NCBI RefSeq assembly: GCF_945605565.1
Contig: NZ_OX216966.1
Coordinates: 5,820,001-5,884,000 of the forward strand
Origin: Paenibacillus dendritiformis
GTDB taxonomy: Bacteria > Bacillota > Bacilli > Paenibacillales > Paenibacillaceae
DNA length: 64,000 bases
Direction: 5' to 3'
In this document: one piece after another, positions 26,845-35,906 of the stretch
Layout of the letters: every line of letters begins with the position of its first letter
How positions within the stretch are numbered: position 1 is the stretch's first letter
Notes under the pieces: generated by a model
The model's input: the letters and a program-made list of their open reading frames with translations, nothing else
Told to the model about the DNA's origin: nothing
Database searches by the model: none
Made by a program: the position numbers and the translations under genes

Positions 26845-27878
26845 GCGCGCCGCTTGAAGTTGTCTATGTACTGGAGCTTACCGGCTTGTCCGGCGGCATT
26901 CGCAATGTGATGGAGCAGGTGAACCGGCTGCATGAGATGGGCGTAAAGGTTCATCTGTTCGCGCTGGACGGCCAGCCTTCCTGGTTCCCGCTGCACATCC
27001 CCGTGCGCCGCTTCCCGAATTACCGGATGATGCTGCACACCCTGAAACGGATGGACTGCATCAAGGTGGCAACGTGGTGGAAGACGCTGGCCGTCGTCTG
27101 GCACAGCTGCGATTGGCGCAGAGGCGGGCGGGGTATCCCGTTCTATCTCGTTCAGGATATCGAAGAAAGCTATTATCCGAATTGGCCGGATATGCAGGAG
27201 CGGGTCCGCCAAACGTACCGAGTCCCGGTCCATATGCTGACGATTGCCGATTGGACGACCCGACAGCTGCTGGAACGGTTCCAGCAACACGCAACCAACA
27301 TCTCGATTGCCGTCGATTTCAATATCTACAAGCCGAACCGGACCCATGACTACGATGCGCAGCGCATTCTCGCCTGCAGCCGCCGCAGCCAGCATTTGAA
27401 GGGCTTTGACGTCACCGTGCACGCCGTGACGGCAGCATGCCGCCAACTGCCGCATGCTTCCTTCGTTACGTTCGGCGTCGAGCCTCCGGGCATTTCAGGC
27501 ATCCCGCATCATCATTTCCCGAACCCGCAGGATCAGCAGTTGGCCTACCTGTATGCCAACTGCGGAGTATTCGTGCAGACGTCCTACCACGAAGGCTTCG
27601 GGCTCCCGATTTTGGAGGCAATGGCCTGCGGGGCTCCCGTCGTCACGACGAGGGCGGAGGGCAATGAGGAATTTTGCAAGGACGGCTGGAATTGCATCCT
27701 CGTCAACAAGGGCGACGCCGATGGCGTAGCCCAGGGCATCGTCCGGGTGCTGTCCGACCCGGAATTCTCCCAATTCCTCGTCGCCAACGGATTCGAGACC
27801 GCCAAGCATTACAACTGGCCCCGGGTCATGAACAATCTGTTGAACGCGTTCCACGCCAGGCTGACGCAGCAGGCATAA
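26841..27878 (+). CDS. GT4 family glycosyltransferase
   Basis: 345 residues; the ATG overlaps the stop of the upstream gene (ATGA), so translation is coupled. It begins EVVYVLELTGLSGGIRNVMEQVNRLHEMG and has FYLVQDIEESYYPNWPDM, ILACSRRSQHLKGFDV and TSYHEGFGLPILEAMACGAPVVTT. This type resembles rhamnan or mannan chain-building enzymes with a LSGGI opening. Last gene of the manC operon; a strong hairpin follows. Confidence 0.88.
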   Translation: MSAPLEVVYVLELTGLSGGIRNVMEQVNRLHEMGVKVHLFALDGQPSWFPLHIPVRRFPNYRMMLHTLKRMDCIKVATWWKTLAVVWHSCDWRRGGRGIPFYLVQDIEESYYPNWPDMQERVRQTYRVPVHMLTIADWTTRQLLERFQQHATNISIAVDFNIYKPNRTHDYDAQRILACSRRSQHLKGFDVTVHAVTAACRQLPHASFVTFGVEPPGISGIPHHHFPNPQDQQLAYLYANCGVFVQTSYHEGFGLPILEAMACGAPVVTTRAEGNEEFCKDGWNCILVNKGDADGVAQGIVRVLSDPEFSQFLVANGFETAKHYNWPRVMNNLLNAFHARLTQQA

Positions 27879-27895
27879 GGCTTGCGTCAACATGC

Positions 27896-27929
27896 AAAAT
27901 CGCCAGCTTCCCTTGAAGCTGGCGATTTG
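27896..27929. terminator. Bidirectional terminator between convergent operons
   Basis: AAATCGCCAGCTTC pairs with GAAGCTGGCGATTT around the loop CCTT. Short T-runs follow on both strands. It separates the plus-strand manC operon from the minus-strand DUF1796 gene. Confidence 0.75.
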
Positions 27930-27994
27930 TCCGTTGTGCTCCGCGCAAGTTGCCGGAAGATGAGCCGGCAGGAGCCGATCCTGCAAGCTCTCTC

Positions 27995-28630
27995 TTATCC
28001 CGGAAGGGCCTCGTAGCGGATGCCGGCGAATAATTCGTTCCATGCCTGATCGCTCTCCGCATCCCAGGCGATCGGCGCCTCCACCGCGCAAGTATGCGCC
28101 AATGGCCAATCGAGCTCCACGATTCGGCGATCGGCCCGTGGATTGACGACGAGCAGGCGGAATTGGTGCCGGACGATCGAGGCCAGCGCGGCTTCCAAGG
28201 CCGCCGCCTCCTCATGGGAGGCATGCAGCCGGAAGAAAAAGATCCATTCCGCCTGCTCGATATTGCGGAGGAAGCGGGCAATTCTCCGCTGCAGCGTCTG
28301 CTGAAATTCCGGATATTTGCGGACAATCCCCTCCAGTTGATCCGCGACCAAAAAATCATGAACCGACTGCACCCCGTAGACGCGATCCAGTAAGGAATAG
28401 TTATGGCCGTTGAACTCCGTTCCGTCCACCTCGATATGGTCGGAGTACATAAATCCGGCGAACCGGTTGCGAAGCAGCAAGCAGAGCCCCGGGATCGAGT
28501 TGGAGTACATCCAATCGATGACCCCGCTGTAGGGCCGCAGGCCATAGCGCTCCAGCCGCTGCGCCGGGTAACAGTTCGAGCCCAGGCTGTATACCGCCTG
28601 ATACGTTCGCTTGATGTCGGTCAGGCGCAT
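27995..28630 (-). CDS. DUF1796 family putative papain-like cysteine peptidase
   Basis: 211 residues from the ATG at 28630 (AAAGGAGG 8 nt upstream), rather than the longer frame. The N-terminus YQAVYSLGSNCYPAQRLERYGLRPYSGVIDWMYS is the DUF1796 signature with the proposed nucleophile at C20. Acid and histidine partners may be in the second half (FFFRLHASHEEAAAL, LLVVNPRADRR). DUF1796 proteins often lie among glycosyltransferase genes; their activity is not established and peptidase function is only predicted. It is the last gene of the 31711-27995 operon, 41 bp after the GT2-like gene. Confidence 0.82.
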   Translation of the reverse strand: MRLTDIKRTYQAVYSLGSNCYPAQRLERYGLRPYSGVIDWMYSNSIPGLCLLLRNRFAGFMYSDHIEVDGTEFNGHNYSLLDRVYGVQSVHDFLVADQLEGIVRKYPEFQQTLQRRIARFLRNIEQAEWIFFFRLHASHEEAAALEAALASIVRHQFRLLVVNPRADRRIVELDWPLAHTCAVEAPIAWDAESDQAWNELFAGIRYEALPG

Positions 28631-28671
28631 CGCTCTTGCCTCCTTTTGATAGATGTTCGTGACATCCTCTG

Positions 28672-29322
28672 TCACATGGCCAGATTGAACGGCGTCGAAT
28701 ACGTCTCCTGCGCCATCCGTCCTCCCCATTTCAGCTCGTAATACCGCTCGTAAAGCGGCCAGGTCGAATCGATAAGGAAGTTGAGGCGCGGATCCGACTT
28801 GCGGCTGGAGCTCTCATGATGATCTACCGCCAGCCCCGTGAAAATTTCCTCATACCCTGCCAGCCTGAGCCGGCGGTGATAGTCGATGTCCGCGAAATAA
28901 CTGCTGAACACCGTATCCCAGGGCCCCGCCGCGCGGACCGCTTCCATATTGTAGGCCGCCAGCGCATCGAAATTCGTCAAGGCCAGCCCCCACTTCCGTC
29001 CGTTCTGCTTCAGCTCCGTCAAGACGCGCAGGAAGGCTTCCGGGGTTCCGGGATGGGCCTCGGCATCCGTATGCATATACATGACCGCGTCCGCCCCCTG
29101 CTCGGCGGCAATCCGCTGGAACCAGTTCATGGACTGGGTGAAGGTCAGCGGAACGGGCGGATGGATGATGTTCACCAGCCCGGACAAGGCATGGCCCTTC
29201 AGCTCGGAATTCGCCGAGTTATCCAGAACGTACGTATGCGGCCAATAAGGGCGAATGCTGGCAACCGCCCGGTTCAGCAGATCAAGTCGGTTGACATACG
29301 GGATGCCCACGATGTAACGCAT
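28672..29322 (-). CDS. GT2-like glycosyltransferase family protein
   Basis: 216 residues from the ATG at 29322 (GGAGAG 8 nt upstream). GT-A-like features: RYIVGIPYVNRLDLLNRAVASI, YVLDNSANSE, then MYMHTDAEAHPGT, where the DAE stands in place of a DXD motif, and YFADIDYHRRLRLAGYEEIF near residue 145. The fold is shorter than usual. It starts 16 bp after the stop of the three-part glycosyltransferase, so both are co-transcribed. The substrate is unknown. Confidence 0.8.
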   Translation of the reverse strand: MRYIVGIPYVNRLDLLNRAVASIRPYWPHTYVLDNSANSELKGHALSGLVNIIHPPVPLTFTQSMNWFQRIAAEQGADAVMYMHTDAEAHPGTPEAFLRVLTELKQNGRKWGLALTNFDALAAYNMEAVRAAGPWDTVFSSYFADIDYHRRLRLAGYEEIFTGLAVDHHESSSRKSDPRLNFLIDSTWPLYERYYELKWGGRMAQETYSTPFNLAM

Positions 29323-29338
29323 TGCCGTCACTCTCCAT

Positions 29339-31711
29339 TCATATCAATTGTATACGGTCGGCAATATGCTGCGCGGCATGCGACCATGTCCAGCGGGACA
29401 TCACTTCCTGCGCGGCGTTCAGCCCGCGCTCCCGCGCAGCTTCCCGGTTCTCGTATACATGTCTCATCAAAAACGCCAAATGCTCATAGTCGGGATCGGC
29501 CCAGCGGAAATTGGTATAGTACGGGCATTTGGCAACCGCCGGCACGAGCTGCTTGACCCGGATCGGATATCCCGTCCGTTCGTTCAGGAAGTCGCGCTGC
29601 GCGCTCCAGTCGGTGGCAATGACGGGCAGGCCGCACGCCATCGCCTCCAGTATCGGCATGCCCCACCCTTCCCCGCGGGTCGGCAATACGAAGCAATCGG
29701 CGGACCGGTACAAGCTTCCGAGCAAATACGACGGGAGCTTCTGATTGTGCAAAATCAGTATCTTCGATTCCGCATGCTTAAGATTCAGCTTGCGGATTTC
29801 GGCCAGCACGTTGATCGTCGGGTCGGCGTTCATGATTTTGCATACGAGCAGGACATTGTCGTTGGCGAATACGTTGGCGAAGGTGCGCAGCATATCCTCC
29901 GGATTTTTGCGTTCGCCCCACTCGAATACCGACAGGAACGTGAACCGATCGGAGAAGCGGGCGGATCGGATGCCGGGATGGAAATAGTTCGGGTCCACGC
30001 CGAGCGGCATAATGCGGATCGGCACTCTTACCCCGCTGTTGCGGAACGTCTCGGCATTGAACTGGGACGGCACCCATATCTCATCCATGCGATTGCATTG
30101 ATGGACCCATTCCTCCGGAACTCCGTCCACCTCCAGCATCGTGTAGCCGATTTTGTATTTGCCCTCGTTCTTGAAAAAGACATCCCCTTGTCCATAGACG
30201 ACCTCCGGCGCGTTCGGATCGGCATGGCGCATGCGAAAAATATTGATTCGATAATCGTCGCTCATCGGCGGCTCTTCCGCGGCATGCGGGGTGCCCGGTC
30301 CGTACACATAACGGTAATGCATTTTAATCCGTTTCTCGTCCAGCGCGATCATCAGATTTTTGGATGATGTCGCATAGCCGGTTGGCGCATTCACGATCGA
30401 ATGCCAGTTCAGCCTTTTCTCATAGCTTCCTTCGAGCCGCGACTGCCATTTGTCCCGAAAGATGATGCGCGATTGCTCGAACAGGCCGGAGAAATCGACT
30501 TGATTCACCTTTGTCGTCGTATTTTGGGAGTGGGTCAGCGTCACGCGGCCGTCGCAGACGACCCGGTAGCCCCGCTCCAGCGCCCGAAGGCAATAGTCGG
30601 TATCCTCGAAGTAAGCGAAATAATCCGTATCCAGACCGCCAAGCTCCTCCAGAATGCTCCGCTTCACGTAAGCGCAGGCGAAGACGACCCCCTGCACATC
30701 CCGCGCGGACGCATATTGGCGGATGTCCGTTTCCAGTCCGCCGATCTGCTGCCCCCAGCAGGTCTCCGCAAATATATAGGTGCCTGCGTGCTGCACCAGT
30801 CCGTCGTCGCCGCGCAGCCGGCAGCCGACGACGCCGATATTCGGATCCGAATAGGCCGTCTCCTGCAGCCGTTCCACCCAGTGGGGCTCCTCCGCCACGA
30901 TATCGTTGTTCAGCATCAGAATATCGCTGCCGGGATCGCAAAGGGTGATGGCCAGGTTGTTGCCTGCCGTAAATCCGATGTTGGCGCCATGCGCAATCAC
31001 CCGAATCCACGGAATGCTCTGCAGGTAAGGGAGCGTGCCGTCGGTGCTGCCGTTATCGAACACTACGATCTCAATGCGGTCGTGACGGGCCGTCTTCTCC
31101 AGAGAAGCGAGGCACCGCTTCGTATGCTCCAATCCGTTCCACGTCAAGATGACAATCGAGACCTTGCGCTGAAGCGGCGGAGCGGGCAGCGCCGGTGGCT
31201 TCGTCCCGGACTCTTCCCACTGAGACAAGTGGAAGCTGCCGAGCTCAATCGGGCCGTTCAAGCGCGGGAACTCCGGCTGCGCGAGCAGGGCCTGGCACTC
31301 CGGAGACGTAAGGATGCCAAGCAGGACGGACATGCGGCTTCTTCCGTGGCGCAGCATATGTTGGTAATGCATGAGCGCCTGGTCTTCGGCGTCGCGGCAT
31401 AGCAGCTCCACGTACACATCGCGGACGAATTCGGAGTCTCCCCTGGTCAGCATCAGGCTGGAGAAGGTGTAGCACAGAGCCGCGTGCTCGTTGTAGCCTC
31501 CTCCTCCCTGCGCCAATTTCTTCTTCATCTCGCTCCTGCGAAGGAAGCTGACCAGGATCAACAGCTTGCTGTGGCCGGCTTGAAGCAGCCGGGTGAAGTG
31601 CCTGATGCCATGCGGTTCCGGTTCCTTGTTCAACAGCTGCCTGTATAGTTCTGCGATGAATTGCTCGCCTTCCAATCGGAACAACAAGTAGAGCCTTTGG
31701 ATCAGTATCAA
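29339..31711 (-). CDS. Three-part protein: DUF4214 repeats + GT2 + GT4 glycosyltransferases
   Basis: 790 residues. The start is TTG at 31711, with GGAGGG 7 nt upstream; a GTG further out lies before the SD. Residues 1-150 hold two DUF4214-like repeats (FIAELYRQLLNKEPEPHGIRHF and FVRDVYVELLCRDAEDQALMHY). Residues 180-430 are a GT2 domain (VSIVILTWNGLEHTKRCLASL, VFDNGSTDGT, MLNNDIVAEE, YFEDTDYCLRALERGYR). Residues 440-790 are a GT-B domain (NAPTGYATSSKNLMIAL, MPLGVDPNYFHPG, EGWGMPILEAMACGLPVIATDW). Two catalytic domains in one chain suggest that a disaccharide step or repeat is built processively (inference). Confidence 0.9.
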   Translation of the reverse strand: MILIQRLYLLFRLEGEQFIAELYRQLLNKEPEPHGIRHFTRLLQAGHSKLLILVSFLRRSEMKKKLAQGGGGYNEHAALCYTFSSLMLTRGDSEFVRDVYVELLCRDAEDQALMHYQHMLRHGRSRMSVLLGILTSPECQALLAQPEFPRLNGPIELGSFHLSQWEESGTKPPALPAPPLQRKVSIVILTWNGLEHTKRCLASLEKTARHDRIEIVVFDNGSTDGTLPYLQSIPWIRVIAHGANIGFTAGNNLAITLCDPGSDILMLNNDIVAEEPHWVERLQETAYSDPNIGVVGCRLRGDDGLVQHAGTYIFAETCWGQQIGGLETDIRQYASARDVQGVVFACAYVKRSILEELGGLDTDYFAYFEDTDYCLRALERGYRVVCDGRVTLTHSQNTTTKVNQVDFSGLFEQSRIIFRDKWQSRLEGSYEKRLNWHSIVNAPTGYATSSKNLMIALDEKRIKMHYRYVYGPGTPHAAEEPPMSDDYRINIFRMRHADPNAPEVVYGQGDVFFKNEGKYKIGYTMLEVDGVPEEWVHQCNRMDEIWVPSQFNAETFRNSGVRVPIRIMPLGVDPNYFHPGIRSARFSDRFTFLSVFEWGERKNPEDMLRTFANVFANDNVLLVCKIMNADPTINVLAEIRKLNLKHAESKILILHNQKLPSYLLGSLYRSADCFVLPTRGEGWGMPILEAMACGLPVIATDWSAQRDFLNERTGYPIRVKQLVPAVAKCPYYTNFRWADPDYEHLAFLMRHVYENREAARERGLNAAQEVMSRWTWSHAAQHIADRIQLI

Positions 31712-31908
31712 TAAGAATCCCTCCAGCACTTGCGGATAATACTGGAATTAGTGTATTAGCACAATCCCCCGTTTGCCTGTGCGTATGACCTTGGATCGCG
31801 CATCGCCTGAAGGAGCCAAGTCCGCCATTGGGGCCGGGAGAGCTAATTCTTCCTTCCGCCGAATAGAATGAATAGAGAGCAACATTGCCAGGGCAGGAGG
31901 GAACAGGT

Positions 31909-33318
31909 ATGGAGCTTCGCTATTGGGTAGCTAACAGCAGCCATATGTCCGTCATTCGTCAGGACGGGGACGGTCTCGTCATTGAGCTGCTGGAGCACAG
32001 CCGGTGCGGCCATACGGCGGAGCTGCGGCTGGCCGATGCTGCCGGCATGTATGATGTATGTCAGGACGCTCAGGACTACGTCCATATTGTATATCTCAAC
32101 CGACATCGCCAGCTGATGCACGCCCGGGTTCATCCCGATCAGGAGGGGCTTCAGACCAGCAAGCTGCCCGGGGAATATGCCGGGCTCGCCGGCTTGAAGC
32201 TGACCCGCTGCTCGAACCGGCTCCATCTCTTGCTGCAGTATGCTTCACGCGCCGAGCATGCGGCGCTCACGGGAATCCACTGGAGCGAGCCTGCCGTGAT
32301 GGCGGAAGCGGACCGCGTCATCGCCATGCAGTGGTTGACGAGCGAACACCCTCTCTCGGCCTTCGGCCTGCTGATGAGACAGGGCAGGCTTCTTCTATGC
32401 CGCTGGAACTACGACTCCGCTTCCGGCTCGTGGAAGGCGGCCGGTGAAGGAGTGAACCTGCCTCTGGCGGACGCCGGCGCTCCCTCGCGCCTCGTTCGTC
32501 TGCCTGCCGGCGCCGTTCCCGAACCGGAGCGTGCCCGATGTCTCCTCGTCCGGCTCCTGGCCGGGCAGCTCGCGTTCGCGATCTACGAATCCGAAGCGGA
32601 CGGAAGCTGGCACGCGATCGCCGAAGAAGCGATCGCCATTCCTTCCCCTCCCGCTTCCGTCATCGCCTGCGGCGCCGATCAGGAACGGGTCCGCTTCAGT
32701 TGGGCGGCCGGGAATATGATCTGCCGCATTGATTACGATCTTGCCACGAACCTCTGGGGACGGCTGTATTCAACCGCCTCCGCCCATCCGGTCTCGTGGT
32801 GCGCGGTCACCGAAGCAAGCTCCGGCGGGCCGGAACCGCAATCGATTACCGACGGCCCCTCCATTCGGGAGGCGATCCGCTTAAGCGGGACGGAGATCGA
32901 CGCCTATCGGGCCGATCGCGACTTCCGCTCCAGCATTCACTTCGCGAAGCGGGCCCTCTCCTCCGTCGAGCGGCTCTCTGGCCGCATCGCGCCCTTGGAG
33001 GAAGAGCGGAAGCAGTTGGAGCAATCCCTGCAGATGGTTCAATCCCGGATTGCCGAACTGGAAAGGCGCCTCTCCATCCTGGAGGAAGAGCTGCGGATTC
33101 GCCGCTTAATCAGGCGAGTTGGACGCGCCGGACACGACATTTGGCGGCTGCCTGCGGAAGGGCATCATGGGCAGAGCGGGAAGGAGCCCGCCGAAGCCTC
33201 CTTCCGTTCGACCCTGTATACCGCCCATTCACGCCCGGTCCCTCCGGCGCTTCACCGCCGCAGCATCGCCGCCGAGCCGACTATACAGCCGGCGGCCGGC
33301 ACGCCGCCTGTGAACTGA
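31909..33318 (+). CDS. Uncharacterised protein with repeat-rich N-terminus and coiled coil
   Basis: 469 residues; ATG with CAGGAGGGAACAGG upstream. I do not recognise the family. Residues 1-300 have short repeated beta-type segments (YVHIVYLNRHRQLMHARVHP, RLHLLLQYASRAEHAALTG, RVRFSWAAGNMICRIDYD), suggesting a propeller-like fold. Residues 345-400 are a coiled coil (SSVERLSGRIAPLEEERKQL). The tail is basic, Pro-rich and low complexity. The protein at 39823-41100 has the same plan: beta-rich front, coiled-coil end. It has no signal peptide. It is divergent from the three-part glycosyltransferase. Confidence 0.75.
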   Translation: MELRYWVANSSHMSVIRQDGDGLVIELLEHSRCGHTAELRLADAAGMYDVCQDAQDYVHIVYLNRHRQLMHARVHPDQEGLQTSKLPGEYAGLAGLKLTRCSNRLHLLLQYASRAEHAALTGIHWSEPAVMAEADRVIAMQWLTSEHPLSAFGLLMRQGRLLLCRWNYDSASGSWKAAGEGVNLPLADAGAPSRLVRLPAGAVPEPERARCLLVRLLAGQLAFAIYESEADGSWHAIAEEAIAIPSPPASVIACGADQERVRFSWAAGNMICRIDYDLATNLWGRLYSTASAHPVSWCAVTEASSGGPEPQSITDGPSIREAIRLSGTEIDAYRADRDFRSSIHFAKRALSSVERLSGRIAPLEEERKQLEQSLQMVQSRIAELERRLSILEEELRIRRLIRRVGRAGHDIWRLPAEGHHGQSGKEPAEASFRSTLYTAHSRPVPPALHRRSIAAEPTIQPAAGTPPVN

Positions 33319-33372
33319 GCGTTCGCCGTTCTATTCTCTTCATGAATTTACGCATAAAGTGAGGTGCTTCGC

Positions 33373-33864
33373 ATGACCGAACCGCAAGCTGCCCTCCCGG
33401 CAGCAGAATGCCTGTTCCAATCCGTCATCGACTTCGACACGGAGGCGGAACGCGTATCCGCCTTCGTCACGATGCTCTTCCGCAACGCCGGATCGGAGCC
33501 GATCGAACAGCCTCGCATCATCCTCTCCGTCAGCCCTGCCCGTTCCTGCGACATCAGCGGAAAAATTCTCTCTCCCCAGCTCATTCCCGCCTTCAGCGTC
33601 TACGGGAAGGACGGCCGGAAATCGGGCTGGTCATTCACGGAGGATGAATGGTTCGCTAACGGCAAGGCTACCGGGGAGTACATCATTCAATCGATCGAAC
33701 CGCTGACGATGCCTCCGGGCGTCTGGCTGGAAATGCCGGACTTCCATGTCTCGTGCGCCATGGAGAGGCTGAGGGACGGCCCGCTTGCCATCCATGGACT
33801 CCTGGAAGCCGGGGAGTTGCGTTTCCCGGTGCTTAACCCGATTTCTATCCACTGCAGCTTTTGA
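33373..33864 (+). CDS. Uncharacterised 163-residue protein
   Basis: ATG at 33373 with GTGAGGTG 6-7 nt upstream. The sequence looks like a single beta-sandwich domain (FVTMLFRNAGSEPIEQPRIILSVSPA, WLEMPDFHVSCAME), with a trace of CARDB/immunoglobulin-like character. No signal peptide, no membrane segment and no catalytic motif. It follows the coiled-coil protein by 54 bp and is probably co-transcribed. No function can be given. Confidence 0.7.
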   Translation: MTEPQAALPAAECLFQSVIDFDTEAERVSAFVTMLFRNAGSEPIEQPRIILSVSPARSCDISGKILSPQLIPAFSVYGKDGRKSGWSFTEDEWFANGKATGEYIIQSIEPLTMPPGVWLEMPDFHVSCAMERLRDGPLAIHGLLEAGELRFPVLNPISIHCSF

Positions 33865-33913
33865 GTGATCCGCATTTATGTGCGAACGTCTAGAGAACTT
33901 GCCTCCGCGCTTG

Positions 33914-33922
33914 CATAGAGTA
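33914..33922 (+). promoter_or_regulatory. Possible sigma-K-like promoter before the methyltransferase gene
   Basis: CATAGAGTA (CATANNNTA) at 33914-33922, with GAAC ending 15 bp upstream as a possible AC-type -35. It lies 61 bp before the ATG at 33984. Confidence 0.35.
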
Positions 33923-33983
33923 ATGAAGCAGCTGCTGTCCCGGGGTGATATGCCGCCTCGGGCTAGTCGAAAAGGAGGGCATC

Positions 33984-34553
33984 ATGAGACAAATTATTAA
34001 AAATTTGGTAGGCATCTGCGCACAGATTTTGCCGTGCGAAGAGCCGATTTATGAATTCGGTTCCTACCAGGTGGAAGGGCAGGTTGGATTTGCGGACTTG
34101 CGCCCGTATTTCCCGGGCAAAACGTATGTCGGCTGCGATATGCGGCCGGGCACCGGGGTCGATCTCATCCTCGATCTCCATCAAATCGCGCTCCCTGACG
34201 AGACGGCCGGGATGGTGCTCTCGCTCGATACGCTGGAGCATGTCGAGGATCCGCGTCTTGCGCTGACCGAGATTCACCGCATCCTGAAGCCGAACGGCAT
34301 CGTCATCATCAGCTCGGTGATGAATTTCGGGATACATGATTACCCTGCCGATTATTGGCGCTTCACCCCGGAAGGCTTCGCCAGCATTTTGAAGCCGTTC
34401 GATACCGTCATTACGGATTACGCCGGGGAAGCCTTGTTCCCGCATACGGTCGTCGGCATCGGCATCAAGGGAAGCGCGGTGCCGGAGCCAGTCGTGGCGC
34501 AGCTCCGCCATGCCTTGGCCATGTGGAGAGAGAACAGCTACCACCAGCATTAA
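33984..34553 (+). CDS. Class I SAM-dependent methyltransferase (Methyltransf_11 type)
   Basis: 189 residues; ATG with AAGGAGGGCATC upstream. Motif I is replaced by a weaker IYEFGSYQVEG, but YVGCDMRPGTGVDLILDLH (motif II), MVLSLDTLEHVEDPRLALTEIHRILKPNGIVIISS (motifs IV to VI) and the DYWRFTPEGF segment are clear. This form occurs in surface-polysaccharide clusters as a sugar O-methyltransferase or chain-end modifier. It is followed after 86 bp by a CatB-like acetyltransferase. Confidence 0.83.
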   Translation: MRQIIKNLVGICAQILPCEEPIYEFGSYQVEGQVGFADLRPYFPGKTYVGCDMRPGTGVDLILDLHQIALPDETAGMVLSLDTLEHVEDPRLALTEIHRILKPNGIVIISSVMNFGIHDYPADYWRFTPEGFASILKPFDTVITDYAGEALFPHTVVGIGIKGSAVPEPVVAQLRHALAMWRENSYHQH

Positions 34554-34639
34554 CCTTCGCCATACGCCGCGGATCCGCATGACCTGATTCACGCCGACTT
34601 CAAGCCGATCCAGGCCGGAAGGAGGGGGGAAATACAGAA

Positions 34640-35188
34640 ATGATCGTCTTTATGAACCAAAACCCGGCCTATTCCGCTTACGCTATCGGGGATTGGAGCT
34701 ACGGGGAGCCCGATGTGTTCTCCTGGGGGGAAGGATCCACCCTGACCATCGGCAAGTTCTGCTCCTTTGCCGCGCGGGTCACGATTTTGCTCGGAGGGGA
34801 GCATAATGTCGACTGGGTCACGACCTACCCGTTTAATCCGATTTTTCCGGCGGCCTCCCCTTATACAGGGCATCCGAAGACCAAGGGCAACGTGGTCATC
34901 GGCCATGACGTCTGGATTGGTATAGACTCCTATGTGCTGTCGGGCGTAACGATCGGCCACGGAGCCGTCATTGCGGCCCGCAGCACCGTCTCCAAGGATA
35001 TCCCGCCTTATGCGATTGCAGGCGGCAACCCGGCGCGCGTCATCCGGTACCGCTTCCCGCCGCATATCATTGAGGGCCTGCTGCGCATCGCCTGGTGGGA
35101 TTGGCCGATGGAGCGGATTCAAGCCGCTTGGCCGCTGATGCTCTCGAATCGAGCAGAAGAGTTTGTCCAGCTATATTCAGCCCGCTAA
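34640..35188 (+). CDS. CatB-related O-acetyltransferase (left-handed beta-helix)
   Basis: 182 residues; ATG with GGAAGGAGGGG upstream. Hexapeptide repeats (LTIGKFCSFAARVTILLGG, VVIGHDVWIGIDSYVLSGVTIGHGAVIAARSTVSKDIPPYAIAGGNPARVIRYRF) and the loop with HNVDWVTTYPFN identify the xenobiotic/streptogramin acetyltransferase branch. In glycan clusters such enzymes O-acetylate sugars; the CatB name does not imply drug resistance here. It is followed closely by another methyltransferase. Confidence 0.88.
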   Translation: MIVFMNQNPAYSAYAIGDWSYGEPDVFSWGEGSTLTIGKFCSFAARVTILLGGEHNVDWVTTYPFNPIFPAASPYTGHPKTKGNVVIGHDVWIGIDSYVLSGVTIGHGAVIAARSTVSKDIPPYAIAGGNPARVIRYRFPPHIIEGLLRIAWWDWPMERIQAAWPLMLSNRAEEFVQLYSAR

Positions 35189-35207
35189 CGATGGAGGGAG
35201 AGCGATA

Positions 35208-35906
35208 TTGATCCATTTTTGGAACGCGATTATACGCCCGGTTCTGGAGCTTGCCCGGCCTGCGACCATCGTCGAGGTCGGCTGTGCCCAAGGGTGGAAT
35301 ACGTTGAATCTTCTCAGCTATGTCCAGTCGGTTCCGCAAGGCCGGCTCATCGCCGTCGATCCTTCGCCTCTGTTCGATGTCGCCGCTCTGCAGCAGCAGT
35401 TCGGGAGCGCCTTCGTCATGATTCCCGATCTCAGTCTGAATGTGCTGCCTCAGATGGGCCCTTGTGACGCGGCGCTGCTGGACGGGGATCATAACTGGTA
35501 CACCGTCTACCATGAACTGAAGGCATTGGAAGGACACGGGCGATACCCGATCGTGTTTTTGCATGATTTGGAATGGCCTTACGGCAGAAGAGATATGTAT
35601 TATTTTCCGGAGTCGATTCCCGAAGCTTACCGGAAGCCGAGCGCCCGCAAAGGCATGCTGCCGGGAGTGAATGAATTGGTCGAAGGCGGCCATAATTCAT
35701 CCGTGCATAATGCGGAATACGAGTACGGGGAGAGAAATGGCGTTTTGACCGCCGTAGAGGACTTCCTTCGGGATACGAAGCTTCGCCTCCGGCTGCACCG
35801 GGCCCGAAGTCAGCACGGCCTCGGAATTATCGTTCCCGACGAATCGGGGGCGGACCATCACCTGAACGAAGCCATTCATCATATCGTTGCCGCCTCGGGC
35901 CTGTAG
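35208..35906 (+). CDS. Class I SAM-dependent methyltransferase (Methyltransf_24-like)
   Basis: 232 residues starting at TTG 35208, chosen for GGAGGGAG 7 nt upstream; it begins 19 bp after the previous stop. Motif I is IVEVGCAQGWNTLNLL, then LIAVDPSPLF, and ALLDGDHNWYTVYHELKALEGHG corresponds to the HIDGxHxY motif of the duplicated methyltransferases in this locus. FLHDLEWPYGRRDMYYFP follows. The acceptor is unknown; context suggests glycan methylation. Confidence 0.83.
   Translation: MIHFWNAIIRPVLELARPATIVEVGCAQGWNTLNLLSYVQSVPQGRLIAVDPSPLFDVAALQQQFGSAFVMIPDLSLNVLPQMGPCDAALLDGDHNWYTVYHELKALEGHGRYPIVFLHDLEWPYGRRDMYYFPESIPEAYRKPSARKGMLPGVNELVEGGHNSSVHNAEYEYGERNGVLTAVEDFLRDTKLRLRLHRARSQHGLGIIVPDESGADHHLNEAIHHIVAASGL

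Noticed and set aside
34640..35188. Chloramphenicol or streptogramin resistance gene
   Set aside because: The CatB-like fold is common among glycan O-acetyltransferases, and the neighbours are glycan methyltransferases, so a resistance call is not justified.
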